Below are positions 7,148 to 15,336 of a DNA stretch of 47,124 bases, one piece after another. Position numbers and translations under genes: made by a program. The stretch is from the NCBI GenBank assembly GCA_029252805.1, contig JAQXAR010000006.1:1-47124 (forward strand), in the 5' to 3' direction. Within the stretch, counting starts at the first letter, position 1. Each line of letters starts with the position of its first letter. A model generated the notes under the pieces. That model had not been told where the DNA came from. It made no database searches and worked only from the letters and a program-made list of their open reading frames with translations. This DNA is from Rickettsiales bacterium (GTDB taxonomy: Bacteria > Pseudomonadota > Alphaproteobacteria > Rickettsiales > JALZUV01).

Positions 7148-8674
7148 ATGCCCCCATCATCTTCTGTAATATCTATTTTTACACATCAATGTGCTCCAGA
7201 CCTTTCGGCAATTCGTTCTTTGCGCGAAATATTATCTGTAGAATTAAGTGATCATTTGGCTGAAAAGCAGATTGAAGCAATTCAGCTCGTCGTTTCAGAG
7301 TGGCTGACAAATTTGGCAGAGCATGCCTCACCGATGGCCGATAAAATTAGCATTGCCGCAAAGCGAGATCTAAAAGCAAACTCTATCACTATTACCGTAG
7401 CGGATGATGGGGAGTATTTTGCTGATTTTCACGAGAGGTTACAGCAATTACCCGATATGTTGAACGTTGAAACACTAGATATGGGCGGAATGGGCTTGTA
7501 TCTAATGCGACAGCATTTTCCAGCGGTGCGCTATGAGCATGAAGAGAAGCAGAATTGTTTGTCATTCACAGTCCTGCTACCCGTCTCGGAAATTTCCGCT
7601 ATTGCTACTATTTTAGTGGTAGAAGATACCTCTCCCATGGCGTTGTTAATTCGTAAAATGCTTGGTGCAGAATATGAAGTGATACTGGCCTATACCGGCC
7701 AACAGGCTAAAGATATCTTGCGGGCACAAAAAATTGATTTGATGCTATGCGATATCGGATTACCTGATATTGATGGTATCACTTTGCGCAAGCAAATGGA
7801 GCAGGATGTTAATTTGCGCGGGATTCCATTTGTGTTCCTGACCGCGAATGAAAAAAATGCGATTGAACAGCAGGCCTATGATCTTGGGGTGGATGACTAT
7901 CTTCCCAAACCTGTGAAGCAAGATAAATTACTCAATACGGTACGGCGTATTTTGCAACGTAATCAGCAGCTAACCCATTCCATTGGTGAGAAATTGGACG
8001 CTGAAGCCACCGATCGTATGATACCTCGTTGCCCTGTGGAGGTAGGTGCTTACAGTACTGAATTACTCTTTAAAGAGGCCAGTGCTGGCGGAGGAGACAT
8101 GGTGCTGCATTTTACCCGCCCACAAGATGAGGTGATTATTATTGCCGATGTGACAGGGCACGGTAGCAAGGCAAAATATTTTGCTCACCTTTATGGCGGT
8201 TATTTATACGGATTGCTCAAGCATTTCAACTCCAATGAGTCACCAGAAATATTGATGGCACAGTTGAGCGACATGATTGATGCTGATTCCCATCTGGTTG
8301 GTAATTTCATCACGTGTCAGATCATCTCTATACAGCAAGGCAGGCTTTCGATTTGTAGTGCGGGGCATCCACCTCCCTTATTGCTTGATAAAACAGGTGC
8401 AAAACCTTTGCCTATAGAAGGAACGATGCCAGGGCTGTTGGCTGGAACAGCCTATGAACCGCATCTTCTTACCTTGCATAAAGACGAAGCTCTCCTGCTC
8501 TATAGTGATGGGTTGGTAGAAGGAAGTCGTGACTTGCAGGCGCAAGAACAGTTCGGTACATGGTTGAAAGAGCAATCGGCATCATTGTGCATGGATAGGC
8601 TGTGGGATGGCTATCTTCATCACTTTGGCGACTTGCTATATGATGATGTCACTGCTCTGATTATTCGCCCTTAA
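7148..8674 (+). CDS. Kinase-receiver-phosphatase fusion, SypE-like partner-switch controller
   Basis: A 508-residue protein with three domains in order. Residues 1-~145 are an RsbW/SpoIIAB-type ATP-binding serine kinase domain (N box EWLTNLAEHA with N55, TVADDGEYF, GGMGLYLM). Residues ~153-270 are a receiver (VVED, D202 in LCDIGLPDIDG, T232, K254 in LPKPV). Residues ~295-508 are a SpoIIE/PP2C phosphatase (GGDMV with D317, DVTGHG with D334, SAGHPPPLLL, LYSDGLVEG, YDDVTALII). All metal-binding aspartates expected for PP2C seem present. This order is that of Vibrio fischeri SypE, which phosphorylates and dephosphorylates the STAS protein SypA to control biofilm polysaccharide. A STAS protein is encoded at 13132, the likely target. 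A possible weak start context with eight As precedes the ATG. It overlaps the convergent nuclease-like gene by 14 bp. Confidence 0.88.
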   Translation: MPPSSSVISIFTHQCAPDLSAIRSLREILSVELSDHLAEKQIEAIQLVVSEWLTNLAEHASPMADKISIAAKRDLKANSITITVADDGEYFADFHERLQQLPDMLNVETLDMGGMGLYLMRQHFPAVRYEHEEKQNCLSFTVLLPVSEISAIATILVVEDTSPMALLIRKMLGAEYEVILAYTGQQAKDILRAQKIDLMLCDIGLPDIDGITLRKQMEQDVNLRGIPFVFLTANEKNAIEQQAYDLGVDDYLPKPVKQDKLLNTVRRILQRNQQLTHSIGEKLDAEATDRMIPRCPVEVGAYSTELLFKEASAGGGDMVLHFTRPQDEVIIIADVTGHGSKAKYFAHLYGGYLYGLLKHFNSNESPEILMAQLSDMIDADSHLVGNFITCQIISIQQGRLSICSAGHPPPLLLDKTGAKPLPIEGTMPGLLAGTAYEPHLLTLHKDEALLLYSDGLVEGSRDLQAQEQFGTWLKEQSASLCMDRLWDGYLHHFGDLLYDDVTALIIRP

Positions 8675-9671
8675 CCGTCTCGTCAGAGAATTGTAAGCGT
8701 GTGATAATAGGCAAGTGGTCTGAGCCATAATCTGGACCGATCGTTTGTGCCAACACATTGATAGAGGGGGTGGTAAGCAGATGATCAATCCGTAAGCCTG
8801 CCCAGAATGAGCGCTTGGTAAGGGGCGACCAACTAGGATTTAGCAGTTGCTCGGTTCCGTTATTTTCTAACCCGGAAATTGCCAATAATTTATTAAACCA
8901 GCGTGAATAAATGGTCACATTCATATCGCCAACCAATATTTTATGTTGCATGGGTGCATTGGCTATCTTTTTTGCGGCACCTATCAATAACTGATTTCGG
9001 TTCTGCCATGCTTGCTCATTTCTAGGGGCTTCGTTATGAACTGCAAATAGGTGGAATGGCATTTGTCCCTGAGAGGTTTGACCCACGAGTTCAATAAAAG
9101 CCCCTTTTTTTGCATGTCCTGCTTTTTCCAGCGGCAAACGACTGAACAAGCTGATATCCTTGTGATGGTAAACGAACGGGTAGGCGAAACTAAGCGGTGC
9201 AAGTGCTTCCTGATGCGTACTTGTGGCTTCTTGGAATACCAATATGTCATGCTCTAGATCTTCAAGCAGCCAGTTGACTAACTGCGGCACTCTGGGATTG
9301 CTAAAGAGCAAGTTATACTGAAACAGGCTGATTTCTTCGCCGCTGCATTGGGTGCAAGCTGCCTCTATATCAAAAGGCAATAATTGCGGCAATTGTCGGT
9401 GAATATGGTAACTCTGCAAGATCACAAATATCAATGCCATTGAGGCAAGCTTGCGCTGAGCCGTCAATAGGCTGAAGAGAAAAAATCCAACAAAAAACAA
9501 CAGCAAATGGAGTGCAAAATTATGCAACATGTCTGATATCCAGAATAAATCGCCAAAAATGGAGACAACATATAAGACTGCGCTGACAGCTAAACTGCCC
9601 CATAAGACCAGTTGTACGAGGTACATTCCCTGCTTAATGAGATTTGAAATATATATATTCAGCGCTGTCAT
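8661..9671 (-). CDS. Membrane-anchored endonuclease/exonuclease/phosphatase-family protein
   Basis: A 336-residue protein with about three N-terminal membrane segments (residues ~15-105) followed by an EEP hydrolase domain. Family motifs visible are QYNLLFSN, FQEA, GDMNVT, LRIDHLL and GSDHLPI, which together give the metal site and the catalytic DH. The active domain should face the periplasm, after a CTQC pair. Members cleave phosphodiesters in nucleic acids, lipids or sugars; the substrate here is unknown. I chose the ATG at 9671, which overlaps the preceding stop (TAATG), rather than an ATG 16 codons earlier. It is the last gene of EPS operon 1, so a role in lipid-carrier or polymer processing is possible. 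Confidence 0.82.
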   Translation of the reverse strand: MTALNIYISNLIKQGMYLVQLVLWGSLAVSAVLYVVSIFGDLFWISDMLHNFALHLLLFFVGFFLFSLLTAQRKLASMALIFVILQSYHIHRQLPQLLPFDIEAACTQCSGEEISLFQYNLLFSNPRVPQLVNWLLEDLEHDILVFQEATSTHQEALAPLSFAYPFVYHHKDISLFSRLPLEKAGHAKKGAFIELVGQTSQGQMPFHLFAVHNEAPRNEQAWQNRNQLLIGAAKKIANAPMQHKILVGDMNVTIYSRWFNKLLAISGLENNGTEQLLNPSWSPLTKRSFWAGLRIDHLLTTPSINVLAQTIGPDYGSDHLPIITRLQFSDETVKGE

Positions 9672-10423
9672 TATAACATTGCCTCGATATGTTGCAGCTT
9701 GGTGATAAGTCGTGTCCATAATGCCTCCATAAATGCGGGGTTTCGAGAAGAGTTTGTGGCTTGTTCGATTTCCACCGAAAGGCCAGGGTAATATTGGCGA
9801 TTGAGTACACAGCCGAGTAAAGCCGCCTGCGCGCTATTGAGATGTGCCATAGCTTGTATCAGTTGCTCCTGTGGCGTGTGTGCCGCTTGCACCACGAGCG
9901 CGCAGCCATCACAGCCAGCAGCTAATGCATCGGCTGGAATGCCTTGATAGCCAGGCACGCCCAGCGGCTCACAATCGAAGATAACGATCTCAAATTGCTC
10001 GAGTAATTGTTGAACCCATGCTTTGATGCCGTTGGGGTCGCGTAAATGCACCGGAGCAATGGGGTGATTCAAGCCATTCAAAATAGATAGGTTAATCTTT
10101 TCAAAATGGTGGATGGCATCATCGAGTGTGGATAATTCTCCATTCCACGGGGTTTCTATCACACCCAACCGCTCTCCAACACAAGGGTGACGTAGATTCG
10201 CATCTACCAGCAGAGTTCGTTTTCCGGCTGCTGCACTGCGCTTAGCCATAGAATAAGCAACAGTAGAAACTCCTTCACCGGCTGCGCTGGCGCTAATGCA
10301 TAAGCTGCGTACTCCACGAGCAATACTGGCATTAAAGAGGGGATCAGTCCCTACATAATGCACCGGTACGGCGATATCATCAGATGAGTGAGCCTGCTCC
10401 AAAGTTGGGGTAAGTTCTATCAT
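9671..10423 (-). CDS. BY-kinase/CpsD-like ATPase with an altered Walker A
   Basis: A 250-residue cytoplasmic P-loop protein of the CpsD/CapB (MinD-like) family that usually works with Wzz-type co-polymerases. Visible are Walker A (SASAAGEGVST, residues 44-54), Walker A' (LLVDANLRHP) and Walker B (IVIFDCEPLG). In place of the usual GEGKST the sequence has GEGVST, so the nucleotide-binding lysine is replaced by valine (codon GTT). The C-terminal tyrosine cluster of BY-kinases is also missing. It may be a catalytically dead partner of the Wzz-like protein. I start at the ATG at 10423, eight bases after GGGAGG, not at the longer frame to 10537, which would overlap the export gene. Confidence 0.78.
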   Translation of the reverse strand: MIELTPTLEQAHSSDDIAVPVHYVGTDPLFNASIARGVRSLCISASAAGEGVSTVAYSMAKRSAAAGKRTLLVDANLRHPCVGERLGVIETPWNGELSTLDDAIHHFEKINLSILNGLNHPIAPVHLRDPNGIKAWVQQLLEQFEIVIFDCEPLGVPGYQGIPADALAAGCDGCALVVQAAHTPQEQLIQAMAHLNSAQAALLGCVLNRQYYPGLSVEIEQATNSSRNPAFMEALWTRLITKLQHIEAML

Positions 10424-10424
10424 T

Positions 10425-12704
10425 TTATAATCCTCCCAGTAATGCGGGGATGGAGAGTAGTTGCACAATGTCACCCACTCCGCCCATAAATTGTTTCCAC
10501 TCGCTTTGCGCGATATTGGGTACATAAACAGTGTCACCTGCTTTCACGAGCGGTAGCGCGCTGAAGTCGCCGCTTTTGGCAAAAGAAACTAAATCGAACA
10601 TACGCGCCTGATCTTTCGAGTCGGAGAAATTTACCACGATTATTTTCTCTTGATAGGCCGCTCCGGTGGGGCCTCCTGCTTCGGCAAGTAAGTCCAAAAT
10701 GGTCATGCCATCTTCAAAGCGGTAGCGCCCAGGCTTGCGGATTTCACCCATCACGCGGATGCTATCTTCTTTAGATAGGTCCAACCAATTGGGATTACGT
10801 TCCGGCACGTAGATAACATCTTCAGTATGTAAATCGGGTAGCAGGCTTTCATCGCCTTTCTCAAAATAAAGCGTTAAATTCACATGGCGAATCTTGTTTT
10901 TGCCGTCGCGTTTGCGTTGGTTCACTCTGATGTTACGCATATCTGCACCCGCAGTGGGGCCGTTAGCGGCAGAAATAATATCCAAAAAGCTGAAATCAGG
11001 GTTGAAAGCATAGCGTCCTGGAGAGTTAACCTGACCAAAGATATAAATCGATGATTCTGGTGCCTGACGAATCCACTGTGATTTATTATCAGATGGATCA
11101 TTTGGAAGCTCTGGTACCATGACCACTGTCCCGCCTACAATCTGTGGCAACTGCTCGGCTTGATAACCATTCTTGATAGCACTTTCCACATCGAAACGTT
11201 GAGACTTTGATGAGCCATCATCTTGTGGAATCACAATTTCCAAATGTGCCATATCGGCCTGTAACTTAGGACCGCCAGCATGGCCGATCAAATCGAACAA
11301 GGTCATTTCATTGGACCATTCATAGCGTCCAGGCTTGTTAACAGCACCCAAAATTTGTACCGCTTTCTGCGGGGGTGTATTGAGCCAACTATTCTCATTC
11401 GAGCGAGTCTTATGGGGAATCAAAATAGCGTCGCCAGCAGTGACAGTAGGCACTGTGATACTTTTAGGGTCTTGTGTGAAAGCGAATAGGTCAAAGCTTT
11501 CTACCACGCCAGCAGGTCTGATGATTTGCAATTTCCGCGTATCGGCAAAGCGAGTAGGCCCACCCGCATTGGAAAGGATATGGAAAAACCCGATATCGCC
11601 CTGAATTTCAAATGCACCAGGTTTATGTACCTCGCCCATCACATAGACAGTGCGATTGCCTGTTTTGATGCCTTTTTCCTTTTGGGGTACAAAGATGATG
11701 TCTCCCGGTGCAATATCGGGCATAAATTTACGATCTGCCGTGTCCATGAATCGTTTCAGGTTGAAAGGATGTGGCACACCTTGATGAATGATCCGAATCT
11801 GCTCGGCGCCAGCATAGCGGGTAACACCACCGGCACGCATCAGCATATCAAACGCACTCGCGTCTTCTTTATAGGCAAAGGTGCCCGGGTTGTGGACTTC
11901 ACCCATAATTTGAATGGCTTCGGTTTCTTCTGAGGCATCTCCCTGTTCCATCAGAGTGCGAGCGTCAAATTCAATCTGTACATTACCCAATAACGGAGAA
12001 ACGGGCACAAAAATCACATCGCGTGAGACTAATGTTTCCAACAGACTGCTATCACCTGAATCAAGATAGGCTTTGTAATTAATTTTGATGGTTTTTCCAT
12101 CGCGCTGCAGTTGCACACGATCAAGCTGTGCGCCGGGCTTAAGCCCACCTGCCTTGGCAATAGCCGTTTGCAGGTTAGCTTCGAGTGGAAGAGTGACGGT
12201 ACCTGGTTTTTTCACATAACCTAATACCGTAACGATTAGGCCGCGTTTTTTCAATTGGAGGGTAAGTTGTTCTAGATCACGGAACATTTCACCTAATTTT
12301 TCGCGTAAAGATACCGTTGCATCGGCCATGGTTTGCCCTTCCAATGATATCTCGCCGATCTCCGGTAGCAGGATATGCCCAGCGCGGTTGACCTGAAATT
12401 CAGCATTGAAACCTTCTTCCCCCGGTAGTGCAATATAGAGAATATCGCCGGCCTGAATGATAAGTTCAGGAATCATCGCTTTTTCTGGTTCCGGAGGATC
12501 CTGTAATATTGCTGCTTCTATGATTTCTTTTGGTTCTACATCAACATTCTCTGGTATGATAATTGGATCGGTTTCGGCAGATTTCTGCTGCGTATGTTCG
12601 GCACTGACTGTTAAGGCATCACCATCTGTGCCTACAGCCGATGCAGAATGTGCTGGCGCTGTTGCCAATAAAAGAGAGAGAATGATGAGGCCTAAATATT
12701 GCAT
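10425..12704 (-). CDS. Polysaccharide export protein with six SLBB repeats (Wza-related)
   Basis: A 759-residue periplasmic/outer-membrane export protein. Residues 1-~23 form a signal peptide (LGLIILSLLLATAPAHSASA) without a lipobox. A Poly_export domain follows (~75-155: IQAGDILYIALPGEEGF ... GHILLPEIG). Then come six SLBB repeats, each marked by a [GA]-x-[VI]-x-x-PG pattern: VLGYVKKPG, IMGEVHNPG, VMGEVHKPG, ILGAVNKPG, IFGQVNSPG and VMGEIRKPG. Wza itself has far fewer SLBB units and is about half this length, so this is a long, multi-SLBB type that could span the periplasm. AGGAG precedes the ATG. It overlaps the upstream lipoprotein gene by 13 bp in operon 1. Confidence 0.9.
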   Translation of the reverse strand: MQYLGLIILSLLLATAPAHSASAVGTDGDALTVSAEHTQQKSAETDPIIIPENVDVEPKEIIEAAILQDPPEPEKAMIPELIIQAGDILYIALPGEEGFNAEFQVNRAGHILLPEIGEISLEGQTMADATVSLREKLGEMFRDLEQLTLQLKKRGLIVTVLGYVKKPGTVTLPLEANLQTAIAKAGGLKPGAQLDRVQLQRDGKTIKINYKAYLDSGDSSLLETLVSRDVIFVPVSPLLGNVQIEFDARTLMEQGDASEETEAIQIMGEVHNPGTFAYKEDASAFDMLMRAGGVTRYAGAEQIRIIHQGVPHPFNLKRFMDTADRKFMPDIAPGDIIFVPQKEKGIKTGNRTVYVMGEVHKPGAFEIQGDIGFFHILSNAGGPTRFADTRKLQIIRPAGVVESFDLFAFTQDPKSITVPTVTAGDAILIPHKTRSNENSWLNTPPQKAVQILGAVNKPGRYEWSNEMTLFDLIGHAGGPKLQADMAHLEIVIPQDDGSSKSQRFDVESAIKNGYQAEQLPQIVGGTVVMVPELPNDPSDNKSQWIRQAPESSIYIFGQVNSPGRYAFNPDFSFLDIISAANGPTAGADMRNIRVNQRKRDGKNKIRHVNLTLYFEKGDESLLPDLHTEDVIYVPERNPNWLDLSKEDSIRVMGEIRKPGRYRFEDGMTILDLLAEAGGPTGAAYQEKIIVVNFSDSKDQARMFDLVSFAKSGDFSALPLVKAGDTVYVPNIAQSEWKQFMGGVGDIVQLLSIPALLGGL

Positions 12705-13135
12705 TGGATTTTCTCCTGATGCTGGTTAAGGTCTAGTTCAATTTTTTCTTGTTTGATGAGGCGGGCTTGCAGTTTTTCCATCATACGATAGAGCTTTTGC
12801 ACTTCACGTTCGCCGTCCCAACCTAAACCCCCAGCGAATAGACGCAGCGTGCGGTTGCGTTGTTGTTCAATTAACCAAAGTTGGGCGGGATAATGCTCAT
12901 TGATTCCCTGCTGACGCAACTCTGCCAAACGATGGTCAATGCAGTTGATGGATTGTAGATTATCGCGCTGCCAACGTTGTTGACGAGAGTTGCTGGAATA
13001 ATGGTGAAAGCTGCTCGGATAGGCATTTGTATGCGTATAGCGTTGATGCTCCGCAAATCCGCCAGTACCGTGTGGTGGGAACTCCTGACAGGCCGCCAGC
13101 AAACTCAATAATGGAATAAAGAAAAACATTCTCAT
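12692..13135 (-). CDS. Small lipoprotein of EPS operon 1
   Basis: A 147-residue predicted lipoprotein. Its start MRMFFFIPLLSLLAACQEF has a clear lipobox LLAAC, giving a mature N-terminal cysteine at residue 16. The mature part is rich in His, Gln, Arg and Tyr, then becomes helical and charged (LRLFAGGLGWDGEREVQKLYRMMEKLQARLIKQEK). No known domain is recognised. The ATG overlaps the STAS gene stop (ATGA) and the gene overlaps the SLBB export gene, so it may be an outer-membrane lipoprotein partner of the exporter. That is inference from position. Confidence 0.7.
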   Translation of the reverse strand: MRMFFFIPLLSLLAACQEFPPHGTGGFAEHQRYTHTNAYPSSFHHYSSNSRQQRWQRDNLQSINCIDHRLAELRQQGINEHYPAQLWLIEQQRNRTLRLFAGGLGWDGEREVQKLYRMMEKLQARLIKQEKIELDLNQHQEKIQCNI

Positions 13136-13455
13136 GCGGCTTCCCCTTTTGTACTTTCCATGGAGATCGCTTTATCGATACGCAGCATTTTCATCAAATC
13201 TTCTGGCTGCCCCTGTACATCACGCAGTGCCATCTGGCGGTTTTCACTGCGCAGACGCTTAAAGGCATAAACGAGCAGGCCAATGCCAGAGGAGTCGAGA
13301 AAGCTGATTTGTGCCATATCCACTGTCAAATCTTTGGATTCTGTTTCGATAAATTGATCAATGACAGATTTAAGAGTTAAGGCTTCCTCCGAGTCTAGAC
13401 TTCCAGAAAGCGTTAAGATTGTTTGCTGGTCGTGTTGAATAAAGCAATGTGGCAT
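13132..13455 (-). CDS. STAS-domain protein, SypA-like anti-sigma-antagonist
   Basis: A 107-residue single STAS domain protein. The phospho-site loop is ISFLDSSGIGLLVY, with S55 and S56 in the D-S-S-G motif of SpoIIAA and SypA. In partner switching this serine is phosphorylated by an RsbW-like kinase and freed by a PP2C phosphatase. The fusion protein at 7148 has both activities, so the two proteins probably form a pair that controls EPS output. I start at the ATG at 13455 (MPHCFIQ), preceded by AAGGAGC; the open frame extends further upstream to 13542 but would overlap the sugar transferase. It has its own sigma-54 promoter at 13501-13516 inside operon 1. No cognate anti-sigma factor is seen in the window. 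Confidence 0.88.
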   Translation of the reverse strand: MPHCFIQHDQQTILTLSGSLDSEEALTLKSVIDQFIETESKDLTVDMAQISFLDSSGIGLLVYAFKRLRSENRQMALRDVQGQPEDLMKMLRIDKAISMESTKGEAA

Positions 13456-13500
13456 AGTGAAGCTCCTTTTGTTAATAAATATTAATCTCATCCCTATAGG

Positions 13501-13516
13501 AGCAACGGCCATGCCA
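13501..13516 (-). promoter_or_regulatory. Sigma-54 promoter for the STAS gene
   Basis: On the minus strand TGGCATGGCCGTTGCT matches the -24/-12 consensus (TGGCAC-N5-TTGCW) with exact GG-N10-GC spacing. The predicted start is about 35 nt before the STAS ATG. It lies just after the sugar-transferase stop, so the STAS gene and the genes below can be transcribed separately from the rest of operon 1. Confidence 0.7.
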
Positions 13517-13525
13517 GTTTTGGTA

Positions 13526-14170
13526 TTATTGGCCGCGACCATGCACCACGACGCTAATTGTCATCCATAAAATCGTGATATCGGCGCAAAATGCAGCCCA
13601 TGTACTGTGTAGCATTAGAGCATAGGCGTGGTCGTATCCAACCTTGTTTCGGACATCCTCAATTGTCTCGTCATACCCTTGTAAAACCTGCGCATATCCT
13701 GTAACTCCGGGCTTTATTCCATAGGTGCGATCAGCATAAAGTGGGATGGCTTTTTCTAGCTTCTGATAGAAGCCTGGACGCTCTGGACGAGGACCAACCA
13801 AAGACATCTCGCCTTTGAGTACATTGAGCAGTTGTGGCACTTCATCAAGCCGTGTTTTACGCAGAAAATTTCCCACTTTGGTAATACGAGGATCATTTTG
13901 GGAAGCCCAGCGAGCTCCTTCTCTCTCTGCATCGACAACCATCGTGCGAAACTTAATTACCATGAATAACTTTGTATGATCATGGCAACGCTCGCCAATG
14001 CGTAATTGACGGAAAAAGACGGGGCCGGGTGAGTCCAATTTAACCATCAAAGCAATGATAGGCACTAAAGGAAGCAGCAATATACTCCCTAGCAGAGAGC
14101 AAACGATATCCATTACACGTTTCATACAAAGAGTGGAAAAAGCAAGGTAAGCGTAATGTGAATGGTTCAT
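13526..14170 (-). CDS. Initiating sugar-1-phosphate transferase (bacterial sugar transferase family)
   Basis: A 214-residue membrane enzyme of the short polyisoprenyl-phosphate hexose-1-phosphate transferase type. It has one N-terminal hydrophobic segment ([22 protein letters not shown]) and then the family signatures [58 protein letters not shown] and [13 protein letters not shown]. It loads the first sugar phosphate on undecaprenyl phosphate on the inner face of the membrane. The length matches the PglC/WcaJ-C-terminal class. The ATG overlaps the preceding glycosyltransferase stop (ATGA). The sugar is not predictable. Confidence 0.92.
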   Translation of the reverse strand: MNHSHYAYLAFSTLCMKRVMDIVCSLLGSILLLPLVPIIALMVKLDSPGPVFFRQLRIGERCHDHTKLFMVIKFRTMVVDAEREGARWASQNDPRITKVGNFLRKTRLDEVPQLLNVLKGEMSLVGPRPERPGFYQKLEKAIPLYADRTYGIKPGVTGYAQVLQGYDETIEDVRNKVGYDHAYALMLHSTWAAFCADITILWMTISVVVHGRGQ

Positions 14171-15336
14171 GTTGAAGTCTCCTGCCAGTGAAGTTGTTGC
14201 GGGGTAAAGAAATAGCGCCAGGTGCCGATCAGCCCGGCGAGGTGGCCAAGCACCAGATAGCGCAGGCTTGCCAGTTTTCCCTGTGTGGTGTTCAGCATGG
14301 TACTGAGTGCTGTCAGGGCATAAAGCAGCACCTGTGGTATAAAGAGTAGTAAGCTCCAGGAAGTGTTTAATGCAGCAATACCGCTGCCTATAAATGCGAA
14401 AATCATCAAATAAGGCATGATCGCTCGCAGAAACTTACCTGAAAAGAAAGACAGAGCCGTCATACCGTAGCGAGGGTGAAGCAGGTCTACCAGCAAACTA
14501 CATTGCTGGATGTTACCGGCGCTCAGACGAATACGGCGGTGAAAATCGAAAGACTCCGGTGCTTGCTCCATTTCCACGGCGACAACCTCTTCGTCGTAGA
14601 TCGCGCGATAGCCCTGCTTTACAATCTGCATCGGTAAAACGAAATCATCATTGATCGTTTGTGGGGGTAGGGGAGTATAGAGCTTGCGGCGAAATGCATA
14701 ACAGGCCCCATGTGCACCGAGCACGTTTTCCAATTTGCTTTCGGCACGTTTAATGTGTTTTTGATAGCGCCAGTAAGCCTTTTCTCCGAGTGAACCAGGC
14801 TGCAAGAGACGATAGGTAGCGCAAACGACCCCAACACGCTCATCTTGGAACTGAGTGGCAATGCGCTTCAGACTATCAATAGAGAGCAAAGCGGAACAAT
14901 CAGATAATACAATGATCGACTCTGTTGTGCCCTTTATAGCCTCTTCAACCACTCGCTGTTTACCTCTATTCTTCTTATGAATTTCCAGAAAGATGGGTAA
15001 TCGGTCAAAGAGTGGATTTTTCAGAATATCACGTGCGATAGTCGTTGTGCCATCGCTACAACCATCACAAATCAGCTGGATACGCAGCTTCTGCGCAGGA
15101 TAGTCCAGCATCGCGCAATTCCAGAGTTTTTCAGCGATAAACTCTGCTTCATTATAGATTGGAATGATGATGCATATCTCCGGTAGATTTGATATCTCCA
15201 ACACAGAATTTGGGGAAGGGGTATCCGCTTTTTTGCGGGCAAGCAGCACTATCAGTATGGGCCAGATAAGGTGGTGATAGACAATCAACACAGCAGAAAT
15301 CACTGCAATTACCCCACATATAATACTCATCATCAT
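14167..15336 (-). CDS. Membrane glycosyltransferase family 2
   Basis: A 389-residue GT2 enzyme (GT-A fold) with an N-terminal membrane helix and about three helices near the C-terminus (IMPYLMIFAFIGSG, WSLLLFIPQVLLYAL). Motifs are CIIIPIYNEAEF, LICDGCSDGTT, IVLSDCSA for nucleotide-sugar and metal binding, and INDDFVLPMQI as the catalytic acid region. Its shape resembles BcsA/HasA-like or membrane-bound chain-building enzymes, but no QxxRW motif is seen (RIRLSAGNIQQ is at that position). Start choice: three ATGs in a row; the first, at 15336, overlaps the upstream stop as ATGA. It belongs to EPS operon 1 and precedes the sugar transferase. Confidence 0.87.
   Translation of the reverse strand: MMMSIICGVIAVISAVLIVYHHLIWPILIVLLARKKADTPSPNSVLEISNLPEICIIIPIYNEAEFIAEKLWNCAMLDYPAQKLRIQLICDGCSDGTTTIARDILKNPLFDRLPIFLEIHKKNRGKQRVVEEAIKGTTESIIVLSDCSALLSIDSLKRIATQFQDERVGVVCATYRLLQPGSLGEKAYWRYQKHIKRAESKLENVLGAHGACYAFRRKLYTPLPPQTINDDFVLPMQIVKQGYRAIYDEEVVAVEMEQAPESFDFHRRIRLSAGNIQQCSLLVDLLHPRYGMTALSFFSGKFLRAIMPYLMIFAFIGSGIAALNTSWSLLLFIPQVLLYALTALSTMLNTTQGKLASLRYLVLGHLAGLIGTWRYFFTPQQLHWQETST

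Noticed and set aside
10424-10537. Longer start for the CpsD-like ATPase
   Set aside because: It would overlap the export gene by over 100 bp; ATG 10423 has GGGAGG at proper spacing.
11526-11933. Long plus-strand frames inside the SLBB export gene
   Set aside because: They are antisense to a well-supported coding sequence and have no recognisable protein features.
13456-13542. Longer start of the STAS protein
   Set aside because: It covers a sigma-54 promoter and overlaps the sugar transferase; ATG 13455 has AAGGAGC and gives a normal STAS domain.
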